From: CAZAPG01 sp964486935 | Lineage (GTDB): Bacteria; Chloroflexota; Anaerolineae; 4572-78; J111 | Assembly (NCBI GenBank): GCA_964486935.1 | Contig: CAZAPG010000002.1 | Span: 259,062 to 323,061 of the forward strand | DNA length: 64,000 bases | Direction: 5' to 3' | Shown: in pieces, positions 25,826-35,065 of the stretch | Position numbering within the stretch: position 1 is the stretch's first letter | Layout of the letters: every line of letters starts with the position of its first letter | Position numbers and translations under genes: made by a program | Notes under the pieces: generated by a model | Seen by the model: only the letters and a program-made list of their open reading frames with translations | Told to the model about the DNA's origin: nothing | Databases searched by the model: none

Positions 25826-27124
25826 TTGCGTGTAGTTATAGTTGTTATTGGAACTTATGGCGATGTCGAACCGCTGGTGGCCTTGGGGCGGGGCCTGCAA
25901 CAGGCCGGACACACCGTTACCATCGCCACTACCACCGATTATGAATTGCTGGCAACCCGCCACGGCCTCCATTTTTGGCCGCTGGGGGCCAGCGTCAAAT
26001 CGTTGCTGCAAAGCGTCGAGGGGCGGGCGGTGCTGGAGTCGGGTCGAAACATATTCAAGGGGTTGTGGCATCTTAACCGGTTGGCGCAGCCGCTATGCCG
26101 CCAAATTCTGCGCGACTCGTGGCGGGCCTGCCAGCGGGCCGATGCAGTCATTTTTGCTTCGGTCGCCGTTGCCATCCCCACCGACCATATCCGGCGCGTG
26201 TTGGGGATTCCCTGTTTTCAGGCGGTGTTGATGCCCCTGCTTACCCCAACGCGCCAGTTTGCCCATCCAAATTTGCCGCCGGCTCCGCTCTGGTTAGGGG
26301 CAGACTCGTGGGCTGCGGGGGTCTACAACCTGCTAACGCACTGGCTGGTGCAGCAGCTTGTCTGGCGTGTGTTGCGCCGGCCAGTCAACCACTGGCGGCA
26401 GGTCGAACTGGGGTTGCCGCCGCTATCGTGGCGCGGCCCGTATCCCCATTACCGGCAACAGCAATTGCCGGTGCTGCACGGATACAGCCGCCACGTCATC
26501 CCCACACCCGCCGATTGGCCGGACTGGCAGCGCGTCACCGGCTACTGGTTTTTGAATCCCCCGGTCGATTGGCAGCCGCCGCCCCTGCTGGTCGACTTTT
26601 TGCAGGCCGGCCCGCCGCCGGTGTGCGTCAGCTTTGGCAGCATGTCGACCCGCCGGCCAGAGCTGCTAACTGGGCTGGTGCAGCAGGCTTTGCGGCGCGC
26701 CCGGCAGCGCGCCATTTTGATCACGGCCTGGGGTGGTTTGAGCGCCGCCCCTGCCGGCAACGATGATATTTTTGTAACCGATTTTGTGCCGTTTGCCTGG
26801 CTGCTGCCGCGAGTGTCGCTGCTGGTGCATCACGGCGGGGCGGGCAGCACGGCGGCGGCGCTGCGGGCCGGCGTGCCTTCGGTGGTGGTGCCCTTTTTTG
26901 CCGAGCAGCCTTTTTGGGGGCGGCGGGTGGCCGCGCTGGGGGTCGGCCCACCCCCCATTTTGCGCCACCATCTGACCGCGCAGCGACTGGCCGGGGCCAT
27001 AGAAACTGCGCTGCGCGCGCCAGAAATTTCAGCCAGAGCAGCCCGGCTAGGCCGGCTCGTCCGCGCCGAGGATGGGGTGGCGCGAGCGGTTGAAATCATT
27101 CAGCAACATCTGGATGACGCTTAA
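25826..27124 (+). CDS. GT1-family glycosyltransferase (UGT/sterol-glucosyltransferase-like)
   Basis: The two-domain GT-B protein starts MRVVIVVIGTYGDVEPLVALG, the N-terminal Rossmann strand with the GDV-P motif of the UGT/MurG-like group. It ends with VSLLVHHGGAGSTAAALRAG and VPSVVVPFFAEQPFWGRRV, the nucleotide-sugar donor signature of macrolide- and sterol-type glycosyltransferases. It should transfer a sugar from UDP- or dTDP-sugar to a lipid or secondary-metabolite acceptor. I chose the TTG at 25826 (GGAG 8 nt upstream), because the longer open frame back to 25739 adds 29 residues not expected for the fold. Confidence 0.88.
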   Translation: MRVVIVVIGTYGDVEPLVALGRGLQQAGHTVTIATTTDYELLATRHGLHFWPLGASVKSLLQSVEGRAVLESGRNIFKGLWHLNRLAQPLCRQILRDSWRACQRADAVIFASVAVAIPTDHIRRVLGIPCFQAVLMPLLTPTRQFAHPNLPPAPLWLGADSWAAGVYNLLTHWLVQQLVWRVLRRPVNHWRQVELGLPPLSWRGPYPHYRQQQLPVLHGYSRHVIPTPADWPDWQRVTGYWFLNPPVDWQPPPLLVDFLQAGPPPVCVSFGSMSTRRPELLTGLVQQALRRARQRAILITAWGGLSAAPAGNDDIFVTDFVPFAWLLPRVSLLVHHGGAGSTAAALRAGVPSVVVPFFAEQPFWGRRVAALGVGPPPILRHHLTAQRLAGAIETALRAPEISARAARLGRLVRAEDGVARAVEIIQQHLDDA

Positions 27125-27150
27125 GGCGCAGACTGGCGGGCGGGCTGCAA

Positions 27151-27612
27151 TTACTCGCTGTTGCGGTCGTAGGGGATGATTTTTTCCCACTCATCGGCGG
27201 CGGAGCGCGCCACCACGGCCACCACCGGGTCGGTATCGCTCATGTTGAAAACCTCGTGCGGCACGCCCGGCTCGATAAAAATAAAGTCGCCCGCTTCGTT
27301 CTCGACCACTTTGCGCAGGCCGGGGCCGTACTCGTGGCGCACGCGCCCCTGCAAAATAAACAGCATCACTTCAAACCCGTCGTGAATGTGGGCGTAGGCC
27401 ACCCCGCCCGGCGGAATGGTAGCCACGTTCATTGATAGCTCTTTGGCGTTGGTATTTTTTGATGACAGCCCGGCCCGGTACTTGATGCCGTTCCAGCCGC
27501 GAATTTGGTCTTTACTGCCGCGAATGATGGCAATGCCGTCCAGGTCTTCAACATACTTTTTCAACTCGTCCCGCGAGACATCTTGTTTGACTAATTCTTT
27601 GGTTTCTGCCAT
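27151..27612 (-). CDS. Cupin-domain protein
   Basis: A single conserved cupin barrel of 153 aa. Motif 1 is YAHIHDGFEVMLFILQGRVRH and motif 2 is AGDFIFIEPGVPHEVFN. The metal-binding histidines and glutamate of motif 1 (H-I-H-x3-E) and the His of motif 2 are intact, so a metal is probably bound. Such small cupins can be sugar isomerases, dioxygenases or binding proteins, and no function can be assigned. It lies on the opposite strand from both flanking genes. Confidence 0.8.
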   Translation of the reverse strand: MAETKELVKQDVSRDELKKYVEDLDGIAIIRGSKDQIRGWNGIKYRAGLSSKNTNAKELSMNVATIPPGGVAYAHIHDGFEVMLFILQGRVRHEYGPGLRKVVENEAGDFIFIEPGVPHEVFNMSDTDPVVAVVARSAADEWEKIIPYDRNSE

Positions 27613-27727
27613 AGCAAATCAAACTCCTTGAGGGTTTAGTGCTTGTGATTTTACCACGAACTCAATGGCAGAGACAATTTATCGCCAATATGTGCAGTTT
27701 TCAGAGATGTGACTATACTATGCCGCT

Positions 27728-29464
27728 ATGCGGCGTACCCTTTCTGCGCTTCTGGTTCACAAGAAGTTACCCTGGCTGCTGGCTGCGCTGGCCGTCGCCT
27801 TGACCGCCCCCTCGCTGGCGGTTGGGCTGCAACTGGATGACTATCTGCACGAGCAACTTATTTTGCAGGGCAACCTGGCTGCGGTGCTGATGCGGCTGTT
27901 CTTGTTTTGGTATAACGACCCGGCGACCACCACCGGCTGGATGGAGCTGGGCATCTTGCCCTGGTGGACGCTACCCCAAAGCTATCTGGCGTTTTGGCGA
28001 CCGCTAGCCGCGCTCACCCACTGGCTCGATTACCAACTGTGGCCCGGCCTGCCCTGGCTGATGCATCTGCACAACCTGCTCTGGTTTGGCGCGTTAATTT
28101 TTGCGACCACCAGCCTGTATCGCCACCTGTTTGGGGAGATATCCATCACCCGCCAGACTCCCCTCCTGGCCGCCGGGCTGGCCGCCTTGCTCTACGCCGT
28201 TGACGAGGCTCACGGCTTTCCCGCCGGCTGGATTGCCAACCGCAACGCCATCATGTCGGCCCTCTTTGGGGTGCTGACGCTGCTGGCCTACCATCGCTGG
28301 CGGCGCGCCGGTTGGCGGCCCGGCCTGTGGCTGGCTCCGCCGCTACTGGCCCTGGGCCTGCTTTCCGCCGAGGCTGCGGCGGCCACCGCCGGGTATCTGC
28401 TGGCCTATGCCCTGTTTCTCGACGCCTCCCGGCGGCGCTGGCCGGCGCTGCTGCCGGCCTTTTTTGCGCTGCTGCTGTGGCGGCTGGTCTATCGCGGATT
28501 GGGCTACGGCGTCTGGGGCAGCGCCTACGCCGACCCCCTGCAAAACCCCCTTTATTACCTTCAGGTGGCGCTGGAGCGCGGCCCGCTGCTGCTGGCGGGT
28601 CAACTGACGCCTCTGCCGGCCGAGATATACAATTTTTTGTACCCGCCGTTTTCCACCGTTTACTGGTGGCTGGCCGTCGCAGGGATGACCATCATCGGGC
28701 CGGCCGTGTGGTCGTTGCGGCGCGACCCGCTGGCCCGTTTTTTTGCCGCCGGAATGTTGCTCTCGCTGCTGCCGGCCTGCGGCGCGCCCCCGGCCAACCG
28801 GCTGCTTTTTTTTGCCGGGCTGGGCGCGATGGGGCTGGTGGCCCAGGTTGTCACCCGGCCATGGGAGTCAAAAAGTCGTTTCAACCGCGCCGTCACCGGG
28901 CTGCTGCTCATTTTCCATCTCGTTCTGGCTCCGCTGCTGCTGCCGCTCAACGCGCTGGGCACGCTGCTCTTCAGCCGGGTTGAACCGGCGGCCAGCCAGC
29001 TAACCTCCGACCCATCTCTGGCCCGGCAAACGCTGGTCATTGTTAACGCGCCCAGTTCGTTTTACAGCGCGCTGCTGCCTTTTGTGCGGCGGCGTAATCA
29101 TCAGCCGGCGCCCGCCCGCGTGCGGCTGCTGTCGGCCTCGCTGTATCCGGTTGAACTGCGGCGGCTGGATGCGCGCTCGCTGGCCGTGCGGCCAACCGGC
29201 GGCTATGTACTGGGGCTTGAGGCCGTTTTCAGAGGCCGCAGCCACGACCTGGCCCTGGGCCAGCAGGTCGTGCTGCCGGGCATCACTGCCCAGGTTACCC
29301 AACTCACCGCCGATGGCCGCCCCGCCGAGGTAAATTTTATGTTCGACACGCCGCTTGAGGCCGGTTCGCTGCGCTGGCTGCTCTGGCAAAACGGGCACTT
29401 TGAGCCGATAACCCCGCCGGCGGTGGGCGAGCGCCTCCGGCTTGCTCCGGCCCTTGGGCCGTGA
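27728..29464 (+). CDS. Polytopic membrane protein, GT-C-like
   Basis: The 578-aa protein has about ten hydrophobic helices in its first 400 residues and a soluble C-terminal domain of about 170 residues. The first extracytoplasmic loop contains LQLDDYLHE, an acidic pair after helix 1 as seen in GT-C glycosyltransferases and in membrane proteins of exopolysaccharide or mannosyl transfer. I do not recognise a defined family. It is followed after 43 nt by a carbamoyltransferase and preceded by a GT1 gene, so a role in building or modifying a glycolipid or surface glycan is a reasonable inference. Confidence 0.6.
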   Translation: MRRTLSALLVHKKLPWLLAALAVALTAPSLAVGLQLDDYLHEQLILQGNLAAVLMRLFLFWYNDPATTTGWMELGILPWWTLPQSYLAFWRPLAALTHWLDYQLWPGLPWLMHLHNLLWFGALIFATTSLYRHLFGEISITRQTPLLAAGLAALLYAVDEAHGFPAGWIANRNAIMSALFGVLTLLAYHRWRRAGWRPGLWLAPPLLALGLLSAEAAAATAGYLLAYALFLDASRRRWPALLPAFFALLLWRLVYRGLGYGVWGSAYADPLQNPLYYLQVALERGPLLLAGQLTPLPAEIYNFLYPPFSTVYWWLAVAGMTIIGPAVWSLRRDPLARFFAAGMLLSLLPACGAPPANRLLFFAGLGAMGLVAQVVTRPWESKSRFNRAVTGLLLIFHLVLAPLLLPLNALGTLLFSRVEPAASQLTSDPSLARQTLVIVNAPSSFYSALLPFVRRRNHQPAPARVRLLSASLYPVELRRLDARSLAVRPTGGYVLGLEAVFRGRSHDLALGQQVVLPGITAQVTQLTADGRPAEVNFMFDTPLEAGSLRWLLWQNGHFEPITPPAVGERLRLAPALGP

Positions 29465-29507
29465 GACACCTTCAGTCCATTCATCTGGCGCGCAAAAGGA
29501 AAAAAAC

Positions 29508-31667
29508 GTGGCTCAACAATTTGGCGTCTATGGCCCGGCCCATCCTTGGCTGGGCGAACTTGGCTACCGGCTGTCGCTGCCGCTGGTGCGGGCGATGGCT
29601 ACAGCTCGCCATCTCTACGCCGCCAATAGCCCCCTTGCCCGCGAGCGCCGCGAGTCGATGCGGCATAAGCTGGCCCGCGGTGAGCCGGTTTACCTGCTGG
29701 GCCTGGGGCCGGGCGGGCACAACGCCGGCGCGGCGCTGGTAGAAGTGACCCGCGCCGGCGGCATCCGGCTGCTGCGCAACAACGAAGAGGAGCGTTTCAC
29801 CGGCATCAAACATTATGCCGACTATCCCGCCCTGAGCGTTGACGAGCTGCGCTGCCAGCTTGACGCGCTGGGCCTCTCGCCGGCCGACATTCACGCCGGC
29901 CTGGCCGGTTGGGATTACGTGGCCCTCGTCGCCAACAGTGTCCGCCTGCTGGCCGAGGAGCTGCCCGGCTCGCTGTACCTGGCCAAACCCCAGCCCCGCG
30001 AAACTTTTCTGACCGATTACCGCGTGATTTTTGAGGCGTTCAGCGCCCCGCGTCGATTGGGGCAACAGTTGGGGCTGGGCCGGGCGCTGCCCCTCATCAA
30101 CCTGCGCCATCACGATAACCACGCCTGCTTTGCCTGGGCGGTTTCTCCCTTTGCCCGCAGCGACACGCCGGTGATGGTCGCCATTGTTGATGGCAGCGGC
30201 GACGACGGCGCTATCTCGCTCTATTTGGCCCGGGCCGGGCGGCTGAGGTTAGTCTACAACAACCGCAGCATGTTCGACTCGCTGGGCACGTTATATACCA
30301 TGCTCAGCGCCACCCAGGGCGGCTGGACGCCCCTTAGCAGCGAAGGGCGCTACATGGGCGCTTCGGCCTGGGGCGATGGCAGCCGCCTGACCAACCCCTA
30401 CTACCGGCCTCTGCGCCAGTTGCTCTACTTTGACCCAAACGGGCAAATTTTTCTCAATCGCGCCCTGGCCAACTGGCATCGCGGCGGCTACGCCAAACCC
30501 TACACCCCCGCGCTGACCCAAATTCTTGGCCCGCCCATTTTGCCCGCCCAGATGTGGAACCCGGACCGGCTGCTCAAACTGGATGACGCCCGCCATCTGA
30601 CCCCCGCCACCCGCGAGCGGCTGGACAAGGCCGCCGCCGTCCAACTGCTGCTTGAAGATGCGCTCTTTCACCTCATCGACCATTTTATCCGGGCGACCGG
30701 CAGCCATCAACTGGTCTTTGCCGGCGGCACGGCGCTCAATTGCCTGGCCAATATGCGTCTGCTGGAGCAGTTTGACGAGTCCTACTACCGGCGCGCCCTC
30801 AACCGGCCGGCAACGCGACTGCACCTGTGGGCGCCGCCCGTTGCCGGCGATGCCGGCGCCCCGGCCGGGGCGGCCTTTCACTTTGCGCTGACCGCCGGGG
30901 CGCAGCCCGGCCCGCCGCTGGCGCACGCCTTTTACTGCGGCCGGCCGCCCACCCGCGCGGCAATTTTGGCGGCGCTGCACGCCGAGCCGGAGATTGCCTG
31001 CGAGCCGCTGGACGGCATCTCCGCGCCGGAGGTGGCCGATTTGCTGGCCTGGCTCGTTGCCCAAAACGGCATCGTCGGCCTGTTTCAGGGCGTGGCCGAA
31101 ACCGGGCCGCGCGCGCTGGGGCATCGCTCAATTCTGGCCAACCCCTGCCGCGCCGACACGCTGCGCCACCTGAATGAGCGGGTCAAATTCAGAGAGCCGT
31201 TTCGCCCGCTGGCCCCCATGCTAACCCTTCAGGCCGCCCACCGCTGGTTTGAGCTATCGCCCGGCGCGGCCCCGGCTGATTACAACGCCTACAATTACAT
31301 GGCGCTGACCGCCCGCGCCAAACCCCAGGCGCGCCGGGTCATCCCGGCTGTTATCCACAAAGATGGCACGGGCCGGCTGCAAATTGTTCGCCCGGAAATT
31401 GACCCGTTTAGCCACGCCTATCTCAAGGCTTTGGGCCGGCGGATTGGGGTTGAGGTGTCGGTCAATACCTCGCTGAATGTGGGCGGTCCCATTGCGCAGA
31501 CTCCGGCGCAAGCGCTGGTCGCCCTGAAGCGGGCCAGGGCGCTAACCGGCCTATTGCTGATTGCCGACACCGGCGAATCCTTTTTGGCCTGGCACAACAG
31601 TTGCCAGTCGCCCAAAGATGGCGGGCGGCAGTTGCGGCAGTGGCTGTCGGCCTGGCGCAGCGGTTGA
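29508..31667 (+). CDS. NodU/TobZ-family O-carbamoyltransferase
   Basis: The family signatures are present across 719 aa: LLGLGPGGHNAGAALVEV (N-terminal ATP-fold strand), RHHDNHACFAWA (the metal-binding HHxxHA), AIVDGSGDDGAISLY, FAGGTALNCLANMRLLEQ and GPRALGHRSILANP with FREPFRPLAPMLT at the C-terminal carbamoyl-phosphate domain. It is longer than NodU (about 570 aa) because of an insertion between about residues 290 and 390. It transfers carbamoyl from carbamoyl phosphate to a hydroxyl, usually of a sugar or antibiotic. The start is a GTG at 29508 with AAAGGA 8 nt upstream. The preceding membrane protein gene ends only 43 nt earlier. Confidence 0.9.
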   Translation: MAQQFGVYGPAHPWLGELGYRLSLPLVRAMATARHLYAANSPLARERRESMRHKLARGEPVYLLGLGPGGHNAGAALVEVTRAGGIRLLRNNEEERFTGIKHYADYPALSVDELRCQLDALGLSPADIHAGLAGWDYVALVANSVRLLAEELPGSLYLAKPQPRETFLTDYRVIFEAFSAPRRLGQQLGLGRALPLINLRHHDNHACFAWAVSPFARSDTPVMVAIVDGSGDDGAISLYLARAGRLRLVYNNRSMFDSLGTLYTMLSATQGGWTPLSSEGRYMGASAWGDGSRLTNPYYRPLRQLLYFDPNGQIFLNRALANWHRGGYAKPYTPALTQILGPPILPAQMWNPDRLLKLDDARHLTPATRERLDKAAAVQLLLEDALFHLIDHFIRATGSHQLVFAGGTALNCLANMRLLEQFDESYYRRALNRPATRLHLWAPPVAGDAGAPAGAAFHFALTAGAQPGPPLAHAFYCGRPPTRAAILAALHAEPEIACEPLDGISAPEVADLLAWLVAQNGIVGLFQGVAETGPRALGHRSILANPCRADTLRHLNERVKFREPFRPLAPMLTLQAAHRWFELSPGAAPADYNAYNYMALTARAKPQARRVIPAVIHKDGTGRLQIVRPEIDPFSHAYLKALGRRIGVEVSVNTSLNVGGPIAQTPAQALVALKRARALTGLLLIADTGESFLAWHNSCQSPKDGGRQLRQWLSAWRSG

Positions 31668-31751
31668 CAAGCTGTGGACTCGGTGTTAAATTGGGGGCTG
31701 TAAGCAATCCCCTTATCTTTGCGCTAAAATTTCATTTTGGGAGAGTCAACC

Positions 31752-32204
31752 GTGCCGCTGGACAAAAGCTACATTGGCAAGCCGTTTGCCCCCTTCACCT
31801 TTGAGGTAGACAAAAGTAAAATCCGGGAGTTGGCCCAGGCTCTGGGCGATGACAACCCGATTTATGACGATGACGAGGCGGCCAGAGCCGCCGGACTGCC
31901 CGGCATTGTGGCTCCGCCGACGTTTGCCACGCTGTTCAAAATGTGGGGCGAGGGCGGCAGTTCGCCCCACATCAAGACCATCGGCGGGGATGCGCTCAGG
32001 CTGCTGCACGGCGAGGAGGAGTTTGAGTACCACGGCCTCATTCGGCCCGGCGATGTGATTACCGGCCAGACGCAGGTGGTCAGCATTGAGGAAAAAAAGG
32101 GGCGCGGCAGCAATTTGGATATTGTGAAACTGCAAACCGATTACCACAATCAACGCGGCGAGCTGGTTGTGGTGGGACGCACCACGATTGTGTTGAGGAA
32201 CTGA
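31752..32204 (+). CDS. MaoC-like dehydratase, FAS1-type N-terminal hot-dog subunit
   Basis: The 150-aa single hot-dog protein (MPLDKSYIGKPFAPFTFEVD, then ALGDDNPIYDDDEAARAAG and GIVAPPTFATLF) is of the FAS1-like dehydratase N-terminal type, which usually lacks the catalytic dyad and pairs with a catalytic MaoC partner. That partner starts 2 nt downstream. The pair corresponds to HadA/HadB-like (R)-3-hydroxyacyl dehydratases. The start is a GTG at 31752 preceded by GGGAGAG. Confidence 0.85.
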   Translation: MPLDKSYIGKPFAPFTFEVDKSKIRELAQALGDDNPIYDDDEAARAAGLPGIVAPPTFATLFKMWGEGGSSPHIKTIGGDALRLLHGEEEFEYHGLIRPGDVITGQTQVVSIEEKKGRGSNLDIVKLQTDYHNQRGELVVVGRTTIVLRN

Positions 32205-32206
32205 AA

Positions 32207-32632
32207 ATGACCGTTTATTTTGACGACCTGAAGGTCGGCGATGAAATTCCCGCGCTGACTACCGAACCGATTACCGAAACGCAGTTGGTGCGCTATGCCG
32301 GCGCATCGGGCGATTTTAACCCCATCCATACTGTGCATCACGTGGCCGAACAGGCCGGGCTGGGCGGGGTGATTGCCCACGGGATGCTGGTGATGGGGCT
32401 GGTGGGTCGAGCCATTAGCGACTGGGTGGGGGTCGCCCCGCTGCGGCGGTTTGGAGTGCGCTTTGTGAGCGTAACCCGGCCCGGGCAAATTATTACCGTG
32501 ACGGGCAAGGTTGTCGAAAAAGTGGAAGTGGACGGCGAGTTTTGGGCGCGCTGCGAGGTATCTGCCGCCGACCAGCACGGCGAGGAAAAAGTGCGGGGCA
32601 GCTTTGAGGTAGCCCTGCCCCGGCGGGGTTGA
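32207..32632 (+). CDS. MaoC-like dehydratase, catalytic subunit
   Basis: A 141-aa hot-dog protein with the hydratase motif YAGASGDFNPIHTVHHVAEQAG, in which the Asp and His of the R-specific enoyl-CoA hydratase dyad are present, followed by GVIAHGMLVMGLVG. It hydrates trans-2-enoyl-CoA or dehydrates (R)-3-hydroxyacyl thioesters together with the subunit encoded just upstream. The next gene is a 3-ketoacyl reductase, so the trio interconverts 3-keto, 3-hydroxy and enoyl thioesters. Confidence 0.88.
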   Translation: MTVYFDDLKVGDEIPALTTEPITETQLVRYAGASGDFNPIHTVHHVAEQAGLGGVIAHGMLVMGLVGRAISDWVGVAPLRRFGVRFVSVTRPGQIITVTGKVVEKVEVDGEFWARCEVSAADQHGEEKVRGSFEVALPRRG

Positions 32633-32670
32633 GAAAATTACCAAAACTAATCCAACCAAGGAGAGTTGCA

Positions 32671-33492
32671 ATGGGTTTAATTGACGGCAAGGTGGCCATC
32701 ATTACCGGCAGTGGCCGGGGGATTGGCTCGGCCACGGCCAAACTGCTGGCCGAGCACGGCGCAAAAATAGTTGTCAGCGACCTGGACGAGGGGCCGGCGC
32801 AGGAAACCGCTCAGGCCATTCGGGCTGCCGGCGGCGAAGCGGCTGTATTCACTGGCGATGTGACCGACCCCAAATTTTCCGAAGCCATTGTCCAAAAGGC
32901 GGTCGATGCTTTTGGCGGGCTGGACATTCTGATCAACGATGCCGGCTTTACCTGGGATGGGATGATTCACAAAATGGATGACCGGCAGTGGGACGCCATT
33001 TTGCAGGTCCACTTGACGGCCCCGTTCCGAATGGTGCGGGCCGCCGCCGGCGTTATGCGTGAGCGGGCCAAAGCCGAAATTGAGCAGCGCGGGCAGGCCG
33101 AGGCGCGCAAAATTGTGAATGTCAGCTCAATTGCCGCTACCTACGGCAACGTGGGCCAGGTGAATTACGCGGCGGGCAAGGCCGGCGTAATTGGTATGAC
33201 GCGGGTGATTGCCAGAGAGTGGGGCCGCTTTAACATTTGCGCCAATGTGGTAGCCTTTGGCTGGATCGAAACCCGCCTGACGGCCGACAAAGCGCAGGGC
33301 GAGACCATTGAGGTAGCCGGCCAGAAAGTGGAATTGGGCATTCCCCAAACCGGGCTGGAGGCTCGCAAGCAGGTGATTGCGCTGGGGCGGCCCGGCACGC
33401 CCGAAGAGGCCGCCGGCGCGATTCTTTTTTTGTGCTCGCCGCTGGCTAACTACGTTACCGGCCACGTGCTGGAAGTTAACGGCGGGCGGTAG
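32671..33492 (+). CDS. SDR-family 3-oxoacyl-(ACP/CoA) reductase
   Basis: The 273-aa classical short-chain dehydrogenase has the cofactor motif VAIITGSGRGIGSATAK, the NDAG strand, and the catalytic Ser-Tyr-Lys set in IVNVSSIAATYGNVGQVNYAAGKAG. Asp in VVSDLDE after strand 2 favours NAD(H). GAGAG lies upstream of the ATG at 32671. Being translated with the two MaoC subunits, it probably acts on their 3-hydroxyacyl product. The next gene downstream has its own promoter. Confidence 0.9.
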   Translation: MGLIDGKVAIITGSGRGIGSATAKLLAEHGAKIVVSDLDEGPAQETAQAIRAAGGEAAVFTGDVTDPKFSEAIVQKAVDAFGGLDILINDAGFTWDGMIHKMDDRQWDAILQVHLTAPFRMVRAAAGVMRERAKAEIEQRGQAEARKIVNVSSIAATYGNVGQVNYAAGKAGVIGMTRVIAREWGRFNICANVVAFGWIETRLTADKAQGETIEVAGQKVELGIPQTGLEARKQVIALGRPGTPEEAAGAILFLCSPLANYVTGHVLEVNGGR

Positions 33493-33493
33493 G

Positions 33494-33543
33494 TGATAAC
33501 AATTGGCAATTGGTAATTGGCCGGCGGGTCAGTTGCCAATTGC
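33494..33543. repeat. AATTGGCAATTGGTAATTGG intergenic repeat (family A)
   Basis: CAATTGGCAATTGG and its partner CAGTTGCCAATTGC form an imperfect stem right after the SDR stop codon. It is a member of the same AT-rich family as at 14840, 42807 and 48831, and may serve as a transcript end. Confidence 0.5.
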
Positions 33544-33551
33544 CCTTGCCC

Positions 33552-33622
33552 TTTACATCTTCTGCAAACTCCACTATAATCCAATCGCCTATAATAAACG
33601 ACATTCTGTATAAAGTACAATG
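33552..33622 (+). promoter_or_regulatory. IclR-gene promoter with downstream operator-like box
   Basis: TTTACA and TATAAT are 17 nt apart (33552-33580), giving a start site near 33587. The box TTCTGTATAAAGTACAATG at 33604-33622 lies just downstream, in the 5' leader. Its near-identical copy (17 of 19) is found at the molybdoenzyme promoter (39803-39821, minus orientation). The placement suits autorepression by the IclR protein. Confidence 0.65.
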
Positions 33623-33633
33623 GGGGTGCGGCT

Positions 33634-34428
33634 ATGGTCTCACTGGTTCCTGCCATTGACCGGGCCATTCGGGTGCTTTATCTATTCAAAGATGGCAATC
33701 AACGAGAGTATGGCGTTTCGGAAATCAGCCGCCTGCTGGACCTCAATAAAAGTACGGCTCACAATATTCTTAACACCCTGGTTCACCACAACTTTTTAAT
33801 CCAGAATGAGTCCACCCGCCGTTACCGGCTAGGGCCGGCCCTGGCCGAGTTGGGGGGACTGGTTCGCAGCCAAATTGATATGCGGGCCGTGGCTCGTCCG
33901 TACCTGCGCCGGCTGATGGAACAGACCGGCGCTACTATTCTGCTGGGAACGTTCAATAATGCCACGATTACGATTATTGATAAAGATGAACCCCTGGCCG
34001 ACGTGCGGGTAGCCGCCTCAATTGGGATGCAGCTCCCCTTTTGCGCCGGCTCATTTGGCAAAGCCTTTCTGGCCTTCATGCCCGATGAGATGGTCAATAA
34101 ACTGTTGAAACAGCCGGGGCTGCACGCCTTTACCCCCGCCTCGATTACCAACCCCAATGAGTACCGCGCTGCCCTAAACCGGGTGCGGCAACAGGGCTAC
34201 GCGGTGGATGATAACCAGGAATATTTGCTGGACGTTGGCGCTATCTCGGCCCCAATTTTTGGACCTGCGCCGGTTACGACCGCCGGTAGCAATCGGCACG
34301 GCCGGGAGGTAATGGCGGTAATAACGCTGGTTAACTTTAACTCTCGATTGACCCCCGAAAAAATCGCCGAGTTCACTCCCTGGGTGGTTGAGGCCGGGCA
34401 GGAAATTTCTGAAAAGCTGGGCGCGTGA
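33634..34428 (+). CDS. IclR-family transcriptional regulator
   Basis: The 264-aa protein has the N-terminal winged helix (VSEISRLLDLNKSTAHNILNTLV, then NFLIQNESTRRYRLGPAL) and the C-terminal GAF-like effector domain (VAASIGMQLPFCAGSFGKAFLA; VRQQGYAVDDNQEYLLDVGAI). IclR proteins with such effector domains often sense aromatic acids or glyoxylate-type compounds. A shared 19-bp box links it to its own promoter and to the 4-hydroxybenzoyl-CoA-reductase-like operon at 39862, which I infer to be its target. Confidence 0.92.
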   Translation: MVSLVPAIDRAIRVLYLFKDGNQREYGVSEISRLLDLNKSTAHNILNTLVHHNFLIQNESTRRYRLGPALAELGGLVRSQIDMRAVARPYLRRLMEQTGATILLGTFNNATITIIDKDEPLADVRVAASIGMQLPFCAGSFGKAFLAFMPDEMVNKLLKQPGLHAFTPASITNPNEYRAALNRVRQQGYAVDDNQEYLLDVGAISAPIFGPAPVTTAGSNRHGREVMAVITLVNFNSRLTPEKIAEFTPWVVEAGQEISEKLGA

Positions 34429-34459
34429 CTTTGAGCCACGGGCGCAAATGGAGGTGACA

Positions 34460-35041
34460 ATGATGGAATCGCCGGTAATGACAACCAAAACGGCTGAAGG
34501 AACGACAATAACAACCGCCGAGGAGTTATTGCGATTGCCTCGCGGCAAACATCGCTACGAATTGGTGAAAGGAGAATTGCGGGAAATGTGTCCAGCCAGT
34601 TCACGACATGGACGAGTTGCCAATCAGATTGCTTTTTTGTTGACCAATCATATTCGGCAGCACAAACTGGGCGCGGTTTACGCCGCCGAAACCGGCTTCA
34701 AACTCCGTGAAAACCCCGATACCGTCCGCGCCGCCGACGTCGCTTTTATCGCTCAGGAGCGCATTCCCGCCGAGGGTGAGCCGGAAGGTTTTTGGGCCAT
34801 CGTCCCAGATTTGGTGGTGGAAGTTGTTTCTCCGGGTGATACCGCCGTAGAGGTGCAGGATAAAGTAACCGACTGGCTGCAAGCCGGCTGCCGGCTGGTG
34901 TGGGTGGTTTATCCCAACACCCAAACCGTCACCGAGTACCGCTCTCTGGCCGAGGCGCGGGTGCTCACCGCCGCCCAAAATCTGGAAGGCGGCCAGGTGA
35001 CGCCCGGATTTAGCTGTCTGGTAAGCGAGCTATTTGAATAA
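34460..35041 (+). CDS. Uma2-family (DUF820) putative restriction-endonuclease-fold protein
   Basis: The 193-aa protein has the PD-(D/E)xK-like core of Uma2 proteins: RYELVKGELREMCPAS, the RAADVAFIA strand, and PDLVVEVVSPGDTAVEVQDKVTDWLQAG, where E...D...K residues form the expected active site. These genes are abundant and often clustered in cyanobacteria and Chloroflexota. Their biological role is unknown. GGAGG lies 5 nt before the ATG at 34460. There is no functional link with the neighbours. Confidence 0.85.
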   Translation: MMESPVMTTKTAEGTTITTAEELLRLPRGKHRYELVKGELREMCPASSRHGRVANQIAFLLTNHIRQHKLGAVYAAETGFKLRENPDTVRAADVAFIAQERIPAEGEPEGFWAIVPDLVVEVVSPGDTAVEVQDKVTDWLQAGCRLVWVVYPNTQTVTEYRSLAEARVLTAAQNLEGGQVTPGFSCLVSELFE

Positions 35042-35065
35042 AAGCGGCGAGGCAACGCCTCTACC

